Shown: positions 37,007 through 50,938, counted from the stretch's first letter. The stretch is 64,000 nucleotides of DNA from Luzula sylvatica (GCA_946800325.1 OX326957.1:21453007-21517006), one strand, 5' to 3'. Notes: generated from the letters alone by a model not told the origin. Numbers and translations are program-made.

Positions 37007-40000
37007 ATTTGGTGAAAAGTTATGTAGTAAAAGATAAGATACAAATGATCTCAAAACACGTTATTTGAACTCCTCAAAGCGTTAAAATCTTGTTTTGAAT
37101 CGAAAAACAAACGTTCTTAGTGTTTGTGAAATTTGGTGAAAAGTTATGTAGTAAAAGATACGATACAAATGATCTCAAAACACGTTATTTAAACTCCAAA
37201 AAGCGTTAAAATCTTGTTTTCAATCGAAAAACAAACTTTCTTAGTGGTTGTGAAATTTGGTGAAAAGTTATGCAGAAAAATATACGATACAAATGAACTC
37301 AAAACACGTTATTGGAACTCCACAAAGCGTTAAAATCTTGTTCTGAATCGAAAAACAAACTTTCTTAGTGTTTGTGAAATTTGGTGAAAAGTTATGTAGT
37401 AAAAGATACGATACAAATGAACTCAAAACACGTTATTGGAACTCCACAAAGCGTTAAAATCTTGTTTTGAATCGAAAAACAAACTTTCTTAGTGTTTGTG
37501 AAATTTGGTGAAAAGTTATGTAGTAAAAGATACGATACAAATGATCTCAAAACACGTTATTTGAACTCCACAAAGCGTTAAAATCTTGTTTTGAATCGAA
37601 AAACAAACTTTCTTAGTGTTTGTGAAATTTGGTGAAAAGGTATGTAGTAAAAGATACGATACAAATGATCTCAAAACACGTTATTTGAACTCCTCAAAAC
37701 GTTAAAATCTTATTTTGAATCGAAAAACAAACTTTCTTAGTGTTTGTGTAATTTGGTGAAAAGTTATGTAGTTAAAGATACGATACAAATGATCTCAAAA
37801 CACGTTATTTGAACTCCACAAAGCGTTAAAATCTTATTTTGAATCGAAAAACAAACTTTCTTAGTGTTTGTGAAATTTGGTGAAAAGGTATGTAGTAAAA
37901 GATACGATACAAATGATCTCAAAACACGTTATTTAAACTCCACAAAGCGTTAAAATCTTGTTTTGAATCGAAAAACAAACTTCCTTAGTATTTGTGAAAT
38001 TTGGTGAAAAGTTATGTACTAAAAGATACGATACAAATGATCTCAAAACACGTTATTTGAACTCCACAAAACGTTAAAATCTTGTTTTGAATCGAAAAAC
38101 AAACTTTCTTAGTTTTTGTGAAATTTGGTGAAAAGTTATGTAGTAAAAGATACGATACAAATGATCTCAAAACACGTTATTTGAACTCCTCAAAGCGTTA
38201 AAATCTTGTTTTGAATCGAAAAACAAACTTTATTAGTGTTTGTGAAATTTGGTGAAAAGTTATGTAGTAAAAGATACGATACAAATGATCTCAAAACACG
38301 TTATTTGAACTCCACAAAGCGTTAAAATCTTGTTTTGAATCGAAAAACAAACTTTCTTAGTGTTTGTGAAATTTGGTGAAAAGTTATGTAGTAAAAGATA
38401 AGATACAAATGATCTAAAATCACGTTATTTGAACTCCTCAAAGCGTTAAAATCTTGTTTTGAATCGAAAAACAAACTTTCTTAGTGTTTGTGAAATTTGG
38501 TGAAAAGTTATGTAGTAAAAGATACGATACAAATGATCTCAAAACACGTTATTTAAACTCCAAAAAGCGTTAAAATCTTGTTTTGAATCGAAAAACAAAC
38601 TTTCTTAGTGTTTGTGAAATTTGGTGAAAAGTTATGCAGTAAAAGATACGATACAAATGAACTCAAAACACGTTATTGGAACTCCACAAAGCGTTAAAAT
38701 CTTGTTCTGAATCGAAAAACAAACTTTCTTAGTGTTTGTGAAATTTGGTGAAAAGTTATGTAGTAAAAGATACGATACAAATGAACTCAAAACACGTTAT
38801 TGGAACTCTACAAAGCGTTAAAATCTTGTTTTGAATCGAAAAACAAACTTTCTTAGTGTTTGTGAAATTTGGTGAAAAGTTATGTAGTAAAAGATACGAT
38901 ACAAATGATCTCAAAACACGTTATTTGAACTCCACAAAGCGTTAAAATCTTGTTTTGAATCGAAAAACAAACTTTCTTAGTGTTTGTGAAATTTGGTGAA
39001 TAGTTATGCAGTAAAAGATACGATACAAATGAACTCAAAACACGTTATTTGAACTCCACAAAGCGTTAAAATCTTGTTTAGAATCGAAAAACAAACTTTC
39101 TTAGTGTTTGTGAAATTTGGTGAAAAGTTATGTAGTAAAGGATACGATACAAATGATCTCAAAACACGTTATTTAAACTCCAAAAAGCGTTAATATCTTG
39201 TTTTGAATCGAAAAACAAACTTTCTTAGTGTTTGTGAAATTTGGTGAAAAGTTATGCAATAAAAGATACGATACAAATGAACTCAAAACACGTTATTGGA
39301 ACTCCACAAAGCGTTAAAATCTTGTTCTGAATCGAAAAACAAACTTTCTTAGTGTTTGTGAAATTTGGTGAAAAGTTATGTAGTAAAAGATACGATACAA
39401 ATGATCTCAAAACACGTTATTTGAACTCTTAAAGCGTTAAAATCTTGTTTTGAATCGAAAAACAAACTTTCTTAGTGTTTGTGAAATTTGGTGAAAAGTT
39501 ATGTAGTAAAAGATACGATACAAATGATCTCAAAACACGTTATTTGAACTCCACAAAGCGTTAAAATCTTGTTTTGAATCGAAAAACAAACTTTCTTAGT
39601 GTTTGTGAAATTTGGTGAAAAGTTATGTAGTAAAAGATAAGATACAAATCATCTCAAAACACGTTATTTGAACTCCTCAAAGCGTTAAAATCTTGTTTTG
39701 AATCGAAAAACAAACTTTCTTAGTGTTTGTGAAATTTGGTGAAAAGTTATGTAGTAAAAGATACGATACAAATGATCTCAAAACACGTTATTTAAACTCC
39801 AAAAAGCGTTAAAATCTTGTTTTGAATCAAAAAACAAACTATTTTAGTGTTTGTGAAATTTGGTGAAAAGTTATGCAGTAAAAGATACGATACAAATGAA
39901 CTCAAAACACGTTATTGGAACTCCACAAAGCGTTAAAATCTTGTTCTGAATCGAAAAACAAACTTTCTTAGTGTTTGTGAAATTTGGTGAAAAGTTATGT

Positions 40001-42720
40001 AGTAAAAGATACGATACAAATGAACTCAAAACACGTTATTGGAACTCCACAAAGCGTTAAAATCTTGTTTTGAATCGAAAAACAAACTTTCTTAGTGTTT
40101 GTGAAATTTGGTGAAAACTTATGTAGTAAAAGATACGATACAAATGATCTCAAAACACGTTATTTGAACTCCACAAAGCGTTAAAATCTTGTTTTGAATC
40201 GAAAAACAAACTTTCTTAGTGTTTGTGAAATTTGGTGAATAGTTATGCAGTAAAAGATACGATACAAATGAACTCAAAACACGTTATTTGAACTCCACAA
40301 AGCGTTAAAATCCTGTTTTGAATCGAAAAACAAACTTTCTTAGTGTTTGTGAAATTTGGTGAAAAGTTATGTAGTAAAAGATACGATACAAATGATCTCA
40401 AAACACGTTATTTGAACTCTTAAAGCGTTAAAATCTTGTTTTGAATCGAAAAACAAAATTTCTTAGTGTTTGTGAAATTTGGTGAAAAGTTATGTAGTAA
40501 AAGATACGATACAAATGATCTCAAAACACGTTATTTGAACTCCTCAAAACGTTAAAATCTTGTTTTGAATCGAAAAATAAACTTACTTAGTGTTTGTGAA
40601 ATTTGGTGAAAAGTTAAGTAGTAAAAGATACGATACAAATGATCTCAAAACACATTATTTGAACTCCACAAAGCGTTCAAATCTTGTTTTGAATCGAAAA
40701 ACAAACTTTCTTAGTGTTTGTGAAATTTGGTGAATAGTTATGCAGTAAAAGATACGATACAAATGAACTCAAAACACGTTATTTGAACTCCACAAAGCGT
40801 TAAAATCTTGTTTTGAATCGAAAAACAAACTTTCTTAGTGTTTGTGAAATTTGGTGAAAAGTTATGTAGTAAAAGATACGATACAAATGATCTCAAAACA
40901 CGTTATTTGAACTCCTCAAAGCGTTAAAATCATGTTTTGAATCGAAAAACAAACTTTCTTAGTGTTTGTGTAATTTGGTGAAAAGTTATGTAGTTAAAGA
41001 TACGATACAAATGATCTCAAAACACGTTATTTGAACTCCAGAAAGCGTTAAAATCTTATTTTGAATCGAAAAACAAACTTTCTTAGTGTTTGTGAAATTT
41101 GGTAAAAAGTTATGTAGTAAAAGATACGATACAAATGATCTCAAAACACGTTATTTGAACTCCACAAAGCGTTAAAATCTTGTTTTGAATCGAAAAACAA
41201 ACTTTCTTAGTGTTTGTGAAATTTGGTGAAAAGTTATGTAGTAAATGATACGATACAAATGAACTCAAAACACGTTATTTGAACTCCACAAAGCGTTAAA
41301 ATCTTATTTTGAATCGAAAAACAAACTTTCTTAGTGTTTGTCAAATTTGGTGAAAAGTTATGTAGTAAAAGATACGATACAAATGATCTCAAAACAAGTT
41401 ATTTGAACTCCACAAAGCGTTAAAATCTTGTTTTGAATCGAAAAACAAACTTTCTTAGTGTTTGTGAAATTTGGTGAAAAGGTATGTAGTTAAAGATACG
41501 ATACAAATGATCTCAAAACACGTTATTTGAACTCCGCAAAGCGTTAAAATCTTATTTTGAATCGAAAAACAAACTTTCTTAGTGTTTGTGAAATTTGGTG
41601 AAAAGGTATGTAGTAAAAGATACGATACTAATGATCTCAAAACACGTTATTTGAACTCCTCAAAACGTTAAAATCTTATTTTGAATCGAAAAACAAACTT
41701 TCTTAGTGTTTGTGTAATTTGGTGAAAAGTTATGTAGTTAAAGGTACGATACAAATGATCTCAAAACACGTTATTTGAACTCCACAAAGCGTTAAAATCT
41801 TATTTTGAATCGAAAAACAAACTTTCTTAGTATTTGTGAAATTTGGGGAAAAGGTATGTAGTAAAAGATACGATACAAATGATCTCAAAACACGTTATTT
41901 AAACTCCAAAAAGCGTTAAAATCTTGTTTTGAATCGAAAAACAAACTTTCTTAGTGTTTGTGAAATTTGGTGAAAAGTTATGTAGTAAAAGATACGATAC
42001 AAATGAACTCAAAACACGTTATTGGAACTCCACAAAGCGTTAAAATCTTGTTCTGAATCGAAAAACAAACTTTCTTAGTGTTTGTGAAATTTGGTGAAAA
42101 GATATGTAGTAAAAGATACGATACAAATGAACTCAAAACACGTTATTGGAACTCCACAAAGCGTTAAAATCTTGTTTTGAATCGAAAAACAAACTTTCTT
42201 AGTGTTTGTGAAATTTGGTGAAAAGTTATGTAGTAAAAGATACGATACAAATGATCTCAAAACACGTTATTTGAACTCCACAAAGCGTTAAAATCTTGTT
42301 TTGAATCGAAAAACAAACTTTCTTAGTGTTTGTGAAATTTGGTGAATAGTTATGCAGTAAAATATACGATACAAATGAACTCAAAACACGTTATTTGAAC
42401 TCCACAAAGCGTTAAAATCTTGTTTTGAATCGAAAAACAAACTTTCTTAGTGTTTGTGAAATTTGGTGAAAAGTTATGTAGTAAAAGATACGATACAAAT
42501 GATCTCAAAACACGTTATTTGAACTCTTAAAGCGTTAAAATCTTGTTTTGAATCGAAAAACAAACTTTCTTAGTGTTTGTGAAATTTGGTGAAAAGTTAT
42601 GTAGTAAAAGATACGATACAAATGATCTCAAAACACGTTATTTGAACTCCTCAAAACGTTAAAATCTTGTTTTGAATCGAAAAATAAACTTACTTAGTGT
42701 TTGTGAAATTTGGTGAAAAG

Positions 42721-44208
42721 TTAAGTAGTAAAAGATACGATACAAATGATCTCAAAACACATTATTTGAACTCCACAAAGCGTTAAAATCTTGTTTTGAA
42801 TCGAAAAACAAACTTTCTTAGTGTTTGTGAAATTTGGTGAATAGTTATGCAGTAAAAGATACGATACAAATGAACTCAAAACACGTTATTTGAACTCCAC
42901 AAAGCGTTAATATCTTGTTTTGAATCGAAAAACAAACTTTCTTAGTGTTTGTGAAATTTGGTGAAAAGTTATGTAGTAAAAGATACGATACAAATGATCT
43001 CAAAACACGTTATTTGAACTCCTCAAAGCGTTAAAATCTTGTTTTGAATCGAAAAACAAACTTTCTTAGTGTTTGTGAAATTTGGTGAAAAGTTATGTAG
43101 TAAACGATACGATACAAATGAACTCAAAACACGTTATTTGAACTCCACAAAGCGTTAAAATCTTATTTTGAATCGAAAAACAAACTTTCTTAGTGTTTGT
43201 GAAATTTTGTGAAAAGTTATGTAGTAAAAGATACGATACAAATGATCTCAAAACACGTTATTTGAACTCCACAAAGCGTTAAAATCTTGTTTTGAATCGA
43301 AAAACAAACTTTCTTAGTGTTTGTGAAATTTGGTGAAAAGGTATGTAGTTAAAGATACGATACAAATGATCTCAAAACACGTTATTTGAACTCCACAAAG
43401 CATTAAAATCTTATTTTGAATCGAAAAACAAACTTTCTTAGTGTTTGTGAAATTTGGTGAAAAGTTAAGTAGTAAAAGATACGATACAAATGATCTCAAA
43501 ACACATTATTTGAACTCCACAAAGCGTTAAAATCTTGTTTTGAATCGAAAAACAAACTTTCTTAGTGTTTGTGAAATTTGGTGAATAGTTATGCAGTAAA
43601 AGATACGATACAAATGAACTCAAAACACGTTATTTGAACTCCACAAAGCGTTAATATCTTGTTTTGAATCGAAAAACAAACTTTCTTAGTGTTTGTGAAA
43701 TTTGGTGAAAAGTTATGTAGTAAAAGATACGATACAAATGATCTCAAAACACGTTATTTGAACTCCTCAAAGCGTTAAAATCTTGTTTTGAATCGAAAAA
43801 CAAACTTTCTTAGTGTTTGTGAAATTTGGTGAAAAGTTATGTAGTAAACGATACGATACAAATGAACTCAAAACACGTTATTTGAACTCCACAAAGCGTT
43901 AAAATCTTATTTTGAATCGAAAAACAAACTTTCTTAGTGTTTGTGAAATTTTGTGAAAAGTTATGTAGTAAAAGATACGATACAAATGATCTCAAAACAC
44001 GTTATTTGAACTCCACAAAGCGTTAAAATCTTGTTTTGAATCGAAAAACAAACTTTCTTAGTGTTTGTGAAATTTGGTGAAAAGGTATGTAGTTAAAGAT
44101 ACGATACAAATGATCTCAAAACACGTTATTTGAACTCCACAAAGCATTAAAATCTTATTTTGAATCGAAAAACAAACTTTCTTAGTGTTTGTGAAATTTG
44201 GTGAAAAG
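42721..44208. repeat. Tandem duplication of six monomers (2 x 744 bp)
   Basis: 42721-43464 and 43465-44208 are adjacent copies at offset 744 bp, exactly six monomers. Shared markers are GTTAAGTAGT (about 42720 and 43464), GTTAATATCTTG (about 42906 and 43650) and the private AAAGCATTAAAATC (43398 and 44142). A further three-monomer duplication (offset 372) carries the CTCAAAACG / AAATAAACTTAC monomer from about 44881 to 45253. Confidence 0.8.
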
Positions 44209-46794
44209 GTATGTAGTAAAATATACGATACAAATGATCTCAAAACACGTTATTTGAACTCCTCAAAACGTTAAAATCTTATTTTGAATCGAAAAACAAA
44301 CTTTCTTAGTGTTTGTATAATTTGGTGAAAAGTTATGTAGTTAAAGATACGATACAAATGATCTCAAAACACGTTATTTGAACTCCACAAAGCGTTAAAA
44401 TCTTATTTTGAATCGAAAAACAAACTTTCTTAGTGTTTGTGAAATTTGGTGAAAAGGTATGTAGTAAAAGATACGATACAAATGATCTCAAAACACGTTA
44501 TTTAAACTCCACAAAGCGTTAAAATCTTGTTTTGAATCGAAAAACAAACTTCCTTAGTATTTGTGAAATTTGGTGAAAAGTTATGTAGTAAAAGATACGA
44601 TACAAATGATCTCAAAACACGTTATTTGAACTCCACAAAGCGTTAAAATCTTGTTTTGAATCGAAAAACAAACTTTCTTAGTGTTTGTGAAATTTGGTGA
44701 AAAGTTATGTTGTAAAAGATACGATACAAATGATCTCAAAACACGTTATTTGAACTCCTCAAATCGTTAAAATCTTGTTTTGAATCGAAAAACAAACTTA
44801 CTTAGTGTTTGTGAAATTTGGTGAAAAGTTATGTAGTAAAAGATACGATACAAATGATCTCAAAACACGTTATTTGAACTCCTCAAAACGTTAAAATCTT
44901 GTTTTGAATCGAAAAATAAACTTACTTAGTGTTTGTGAAATTTGGTGAAAAGTTAAGTAGTAAAAGATACGATACAAATGATCTCAAAACACATTATTTG
45001 AACTCCACAAAGCGTTAAAATCTTGTTTTGAATCGAAAAACAAACTTTCTTAGTGTTTGTGAAATTTGGTGAATAGTTATGCAGTAAAAGATACGATACA
45101 AATGAACTCAAAACACGTTATTTGAACTCCACAAAGCGTTAAAATCTTGTTTTGAATCGAAAAACAAACTTACTTAGTGTTTGTGAAATTTGGTGAAAAG
45201 TTATGTAGTAAAAGATACGATACAAATGATCTCAAAACACGTTATTTGAACTCCTCAAAACGTTAAAATCTTGTTTTGAATCGAAAAATAAACTTACTTA
45301 GTGTTTGTGAAATTTGGTGAAAAGTTAAGTAGTAAAAGATACGATAGAAATGATCTCAAAACACATTATTTGAACTCCACAAAGCGTTAAAATCTTGTTT
45401 TGAATCGAAAAACAAACTTTCTTAGTGTTTGTGAAATTTGGTGAATAGGTATGCAGTAAAAGATACGATACAAATGAACTCAAAACACGTTATTTGAACT
45501 CCACAAAGCGTTAATATCTTGTTTTGAATCGAAAAACAAACTTTCTTAGTGTTTGTGAAATTTGGTGAAAAGTTATGTAGTAAAAGATACGATACAAATG
45601 ATCTCAAAACACGTTATTTGAACTCCTCAAAGCGTTAAAATCTTGTTTTGAATCGAAAAACAAACTTTCTTAGTGTTTGTGAAATTTGGTGAAAAGTTAT
45701 GTAGTAAACGATACGATACAAATGAACTCAAAACACGTTATTTGAACTCCACAAAGCGTCAATATCTTATTTTGAATCGAAAAACAAACTTTCTTAGTGT
45801 TTGTGAAATTTTGTGAAAAGTTATGTAGTAAAAGATACGATACAAATGATCTCAAAACACGTTATTTGAACTCCACAAAGCGTTAAAATCTTGTTTTGAA
45901 TCGAAAAACAAACTTTCTTAGTGTTTGTGAAATTTGGTGAAAAGGTATGTAGTTAAAGATACGATACAAATGATCTCAAAACACGTTATTTGAACTCCAC
46001 AAAGCGTTAAAATCTTATTTTGAATCGAAAAACAAACTTTCTTAGTGTTTGTGAAATTTGGTGAAAAGGTATGTAGTAAAAGATACGATACAAATGATCT
46101 CAAAACACGTTATTTGAACTCCTCAAAACGTTAAAATCTTATTTTGAATCGAAAAACAAACTTTCTTAGTGTTTGTATAATTTGGTGAAAAGTTATGTAG
46201 TTAAAGATACGATACAAATGATCTCAAAACACGTTATTTGAACTCCACAAAGCGTTAAAATCTTATTTTGAATCGAAAAACAAACTTTCTTAGTGTTTGT
46301 GAAATTTGGTGAAAAGGTATGTAGTAAAAGATACGATACAAATGATCTCAAAACACGTTATTTAAACTCCACAAAGAGTTAAAATCTTGTTTTGAATCGA
46401 AAAACAAACTTCCTTAGTATTTGTGAAATTTGGTGAAAAGTTATGTAGTAAAAGATACGATACAAATGATCTCAAAACACGTTATTTGAACTCCACAAAG
46501 CGTTAAAATCTTGTTTTGAATCGAAAAACAAACTTTCTTAGTGTTTGTGAAATTTGGTGAAAAGTTATGTTGTAAAAGATACGATACAAATGATCTCAAA
46601 ACACGTTATTTGAACTCCTCAAAGCGTTAAAATCTTGTTTTGAATCGAAAAACAAACTTTCTTAGTGTTTGTGAAATTTGGTGAAAAGTTATGTAGTAAA
46701 AGATACGATACAAATGATCTCAAAACACGTTATTTGAACTCCACAAAGCGTTAAAATCTTGTTTTGAATCGAAAAACAAACTTTCTTAGTGTTT

Positions 46795-49380
46795 GTGAAA
46801 TTTGGTGAAAAGTTATGTAGTAAAAGATAAGATACAAATGATCTCAAAACACGTTATTTCAACTCCTCAAAGCGTTAAAATCTTGTTTTGAATCGAAAAA
46901 CAAACTTTCTTAGTGTTTGTGAAATTTGGTGAAAAGTTATGTAGTAAAAGATACGATACAAATGATCTCAAAACACGTTATTTAAACTCCAAAAAGCGTT
47001 AAAATCTTGTTTTGAATTGAAAAACAAACTTTCTTAGTGGTTGTGAAATTTGGTGAAAAGTTATGCAGTAAAAGATACGATACAAATGAACTCAAAACAC
47101 GTTATTGGAACTCCACAAAGCGTTAAAATCTTGTTCTGAATCGAAAAACAAACTTTCTTAGTGTTTGTGAAATTTGGTGAAAAGTTATGTAGTAAAAGAT
47201 ACGATACAAATGAACTCAAAACACGTTATTGGAACTCCACAAAGCGTTAAAATCTTGTTTTGAATCGAAAAACAAACTTTCTTAGTGTTTGTGAAATTTG
47301 GTGAAAAGTTATGTAGTAAAAGATACGATACAAATGATCTCAAAACACGTTATTTGAACTCCACAAAGCGTTAAAATCTTGTTTTGAATCGAAAAACAAA
47401 CTTTCTTAGTGTTTGTGAAATTTGGTGAAAAGGTATGTAGTAAAAGATACGATACAAATGATCTCAAAACACGTTATTTGAACTCCTCAAAACGTTAAAA
47501 TCTTATTTTGAATCGAAAAACAAACTTTCTTAGTGTTTGTGTAATTTGGTGAAAAGTTATGTAGTTAAAGATACGATACAAATGATCTCAAAACACGTTA
47601 TTTGAACTCCACAAAGCGTTAAAATCTTATTTTGAATCGAAAAACAAACTTTCTTAGTGTTTGTGAAATTTGGTGAAAAGGTATGTAGTAAAAGATACGA
47701 TACAAATGATCTCAAAACACGTTATTTAAACTCCACAAAGCGTTAAAATCTTGTTTTGAATCGAAAAACAAACTTCCTTAGTATTTGTGAAATTTGGTGA
47801 AAAGTTATGTACTAAAAGATACGATACAAATGATCTCAAAACACGTTATTTGAACTCCACAAAGCGTTAAAATCTTGTTTTGAATCGAAAAACAAACTTT
47901 CTTAGTGTTTGTGAAATTTGGTGAAAAGTTATGTAGTAAAAGATACGATACAAATGATCTCAAAACACGTTATTTGAACTCCTCAAAGCGTTAAAATCTT
48001 GTTTTGAATCGAAAAACAAACTTTATTAGTGTTTGTGAAATTTGGTGAAAAGTTATGTAGTAAAAGATACGATACAAATGATCTCAAAACACGTTATTTG
48101 AACTCCACAAAGCGTTAAAATCTTGTTTTGAATCGAAAAACAAACTTTCTTAGTGTTTGTGAAATTTGGTGAAAAGTTATGTAGTAAAAGATAAGATACA
48201 AATGATCTAAAATCACGTTATTTGAACTCCTCAAAGCGTTAAAATCTTGTTTTGAATCGAAAAACAAACTTTCTTAGTGTTTGTGAAATTTGGTGAAAAG
48301 TTATGTAGTAAAAGATACGATACAAATGAACTCAAAACACGTTATTTAAACTCCAAAAAGCGTTAAAATCTTGTTTTGAATCGAAAAACAAACTTTCTTA
48401 GTGTTTGTGAAATTTGGTGAAAAGTTATGCAGTAAAAGATACGATACAAATGAACTCAAAACACGTTATTGGAACTCCACAAAGCGTTAAAATCTTGTTC
48501 TGAATCGAAAAACAAACTTTCTTAGTGTTTGTGAAATTTGGTGAAAAGTTATGTAGTAAAAGATACGATACAAATGAACTCAAAACACGTTATTGGAACT
48601 CTACAAAGCGTTAAAATCTTGTTTTGAATCGAAAAACAAACTTTCTTAGTGTTTGTGAAATTTGGTGAAAAGTTATGTAGTAAAAGATACGATACAAATG
48701 ATCTCAAAACACGTTATTTGAACTCCACAAAGCGTTAAAATCTTGTTTTGAATCGAAAAACAAACTTTCTTAGTGTTTGTGAAATTTGGTGAATAGTTAT
48801 GCAGTAAAAGATACGATACAAATGAACTCAAAACACGTTATTTGAACTCCACAAAGCGTTAAAATCTTGTTTAGAATCGAAAAACAAACTTTCTTAGTGT
48901 TTGTGAAATTTGGTGAAAAGTTATGTAGTAAAGGATACGATACAAATGATCTCAAAACACGTTATTTAAACTCCAAAAAGCGTTAATATCTTGTTTTGAA
49001 TCGAAAAACAAACTTTCTTAGTGTTTGTGAAATTTGGTGAAAAGTTATGCAGTAAAAGATACGATACAAATGAACTCAAAACACGTTATTGGAACTCCAC
49101 GAAGCGTTAAAATCTTGTTCTGAATCGAAAAACAAACTTTCTTAGTGTTTGTGAAATTTGGTGAAAAGTTATGTAGTAAAAGATACGATACAAATGATCT
49201 CAAAACACGTTATTTGAACTCTTAAAGCGTTAAAATCTTGTTTTGAATCGAAAAACAAACTTTCTTAGTGTTTGTGAAATTTGGTGAAAAGTTATGTAGT
49301 AAAAGATACGATACAAATGATCTCAAAACACGTTATTTGAACTCCACAAAGCGTTAAAATCTTGTTTTGAATCGAAAAAC
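46795..49380. repeat. Third copy of the insertion-site block, cut by the G-rich array
   Basis: Collinear with 37002-39587 (offset 9793) and 21234-23819 (offset 25561). It shares ATGTACTAAAAG near 47808, CTTTATTAG near 48022, GATCTAAAATCACG at 48204 and GTTTAGAATCG near 48868. The TGTTT/GTGAA at 46790-46799 is a second unoccupied version of the retrotransposon target. The copy ends at 49380 at the junction with the G-rich repeat. Confidence 0.82.
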
Positions 49381-49383
49381 AAA
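49380..49383. other. Satellite to G-rich array junction with CAAA microhomology
   Basis: The 124-bp monomer runs to GAATCGAAAAACAAA and then, instead of CTTTCTTAG, continues as GGGGGGGTAGGGGG. CAAA is shared by the satellite (AACAAACTT) and the G-rich unit (CTCCAAAGGG). There is no transitional or degenerate sequence on either side. Confidence 0.85.
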
Positions 49384-49439
49384 GGGGGGGTAGGGGGTAA
49401 AAATATCCAAAGGGGGGGTAGGGGGTAAAAATCTTAAAA

Positions 49440-50026
49440 GGGGGGGGTAGGGGGTAAAAATCTCCAAAGGGGGGGTAGGGGTAAAAATCTCCAAATGGGG
49501 GGTAGGGTGTAAAAATATCCAAAGGGGGGGTAGGGGGTAAAAATCTCCAAAGGGGGGGTAGGTGGTAAAAATCTCCAAAGGGGGGGTAGGGGGTAAAAAT
49601 ATCCAAAGGGGGGGTAGGGGGTAAAAATCTCCAAAGGGGGGGTAGGGAGTAAAAATCTTCAAAAGGGGGGTAGGGGGTAAAAATCTCCAAAGGGGGGGGG
49701 GGGGGGTAGGGGGTAAAAATCTCCCAAGGGGGGGTAGGGGGTAAAAATCTCCAAAGGGGGGGTAGGGGGTAAAAATATCCAAAGGGGGGTAGGGGGTAAA
49801 AAACACAAAAGGGGGTGGGGGTAGGGGGTAAAAATCTCCCAAGGGGGGGGGGGGGGGGGGGGGGGGGGTAGGGGGTAAAAATCTCCAAAGGGGGGTAGGG
49901 GTAAAAATATCCAAAGGGGGGGTAGGGGGTAAAAATCTCCAAAGGGGGGGTAGGGGGTAAAATCTTCAAAGGGGGGGTAGGGGGTAAAAATCTCCAAAGG
50001 GGGGGTAGGGGGTAAAAATCTCCAAA

Positions 50027-50063
<37 letters not shown>

Positions 50064-50938
50064 AGGGGTAAAAATCTCCAAAGGGGGGGTAAGGGGTAAA
50101 AATCTCCAAAGGGGGGGTAGGTGGTAAAAATCTCCAAAGGGGGGGGGTAGGGGGTTAAAATATCCAAAGGGTGGGTAGGGGGTAAAAATCTCCAAAGGGG
50201 GGGGGGGGGGGGGGGGGGGGGGGTAGGGGGTAAAAATCTTCAAAGGGGGGGGGGGGGGGGGGGGGGGGGTAGGAGGTAAAAATCTCCAAAGGGGGGGGGG
50301 GGGGGGGGGGGTAGGGGGTAAAAATCTCCAAAGGGGGGGTAGGGGGTAAAAATCTCCAAAGGGGGGGTAGGGGTAAAAATCTCCAAAGGGGGGGTAGGGG
50401 GTAAAAATCTCCAAAGGGGGGTAGGGAGTAAAAATCTCCAAAGGGGGTGGGGGGGGGGGGTAGGGTGTAATAATATCCAAAGGGGGGGTAGGGGGTAAAA
50501 ATCTCAAAAAGGGGGGTAGGGGGTAAAAATCTCCAAAGGGGGGGTAGGGGTAAAAATCTCCAAAGGGGGGGTAGGGGTAAAAATCTCCAAATGGGGGGTA
50601 GGGTGTAAAAATATCCAAAGGGGGGGTAGGGGGTAAAAATCTCCAAAGGGGGGGTAGGTGGTAAAAATCTCCAAAGGGGGGGTAGGGGGTAAAAATATCC
50701 AAAGGGGGGGTAGGGGGTAAAAATCTCCAAAGGGGGGGTAGGGAGTAAAAATCTTCAAAAGGGGGGTAGGGGGTAAAAATCTCCAAAGGGGGGGGGGGGG
50801 GGTAGGGGGTAAAAATTTCCCAAGGGGGGGTAGGGGGTAAAAATCTCCAAAGGGGGGGTAGGGGGTAAAAATATCCAAAGGGGGGTAGGGGGTAAAAAAC
50901 ACAAAAGGGGGTGGGGGTAGGGGGTAAAAATCTCCCAA

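Larger units (their letters stand above)
37002..49383. repeat. 124-bp AT-rich satellite array, right part
   Basis: Continuation of the left array in the same orientation and exact phase, about 100 monomers. The first 6.3 kb is collinear with 21234-27572 (offset 15768), and 46795-49380 repeats 37002-39587 (offset 9793). Monomer types and length variants are those of the left array. The array stops within a monomer (GAATCGAAAAACAAA) at 49383, where the G-rich array begins. No gene was seen in it. Confidence 0.97.

Noticed and set aside
1..49383. CRISPR array
   Set aside because: The repeats are contiguous 124-bp monomers without unique spacers, and the window is plant-like with no cas genes.
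49384..49700. Derivation of the 28-bp unit from the 124-bp satellite (GTAAAAATCTCC against GTTAAAATCTTG)
   Set aside because: The resemblance is limited to a short A/T-rich stretch and no intermediate units occur at the junction, so chance similarity is more likely.
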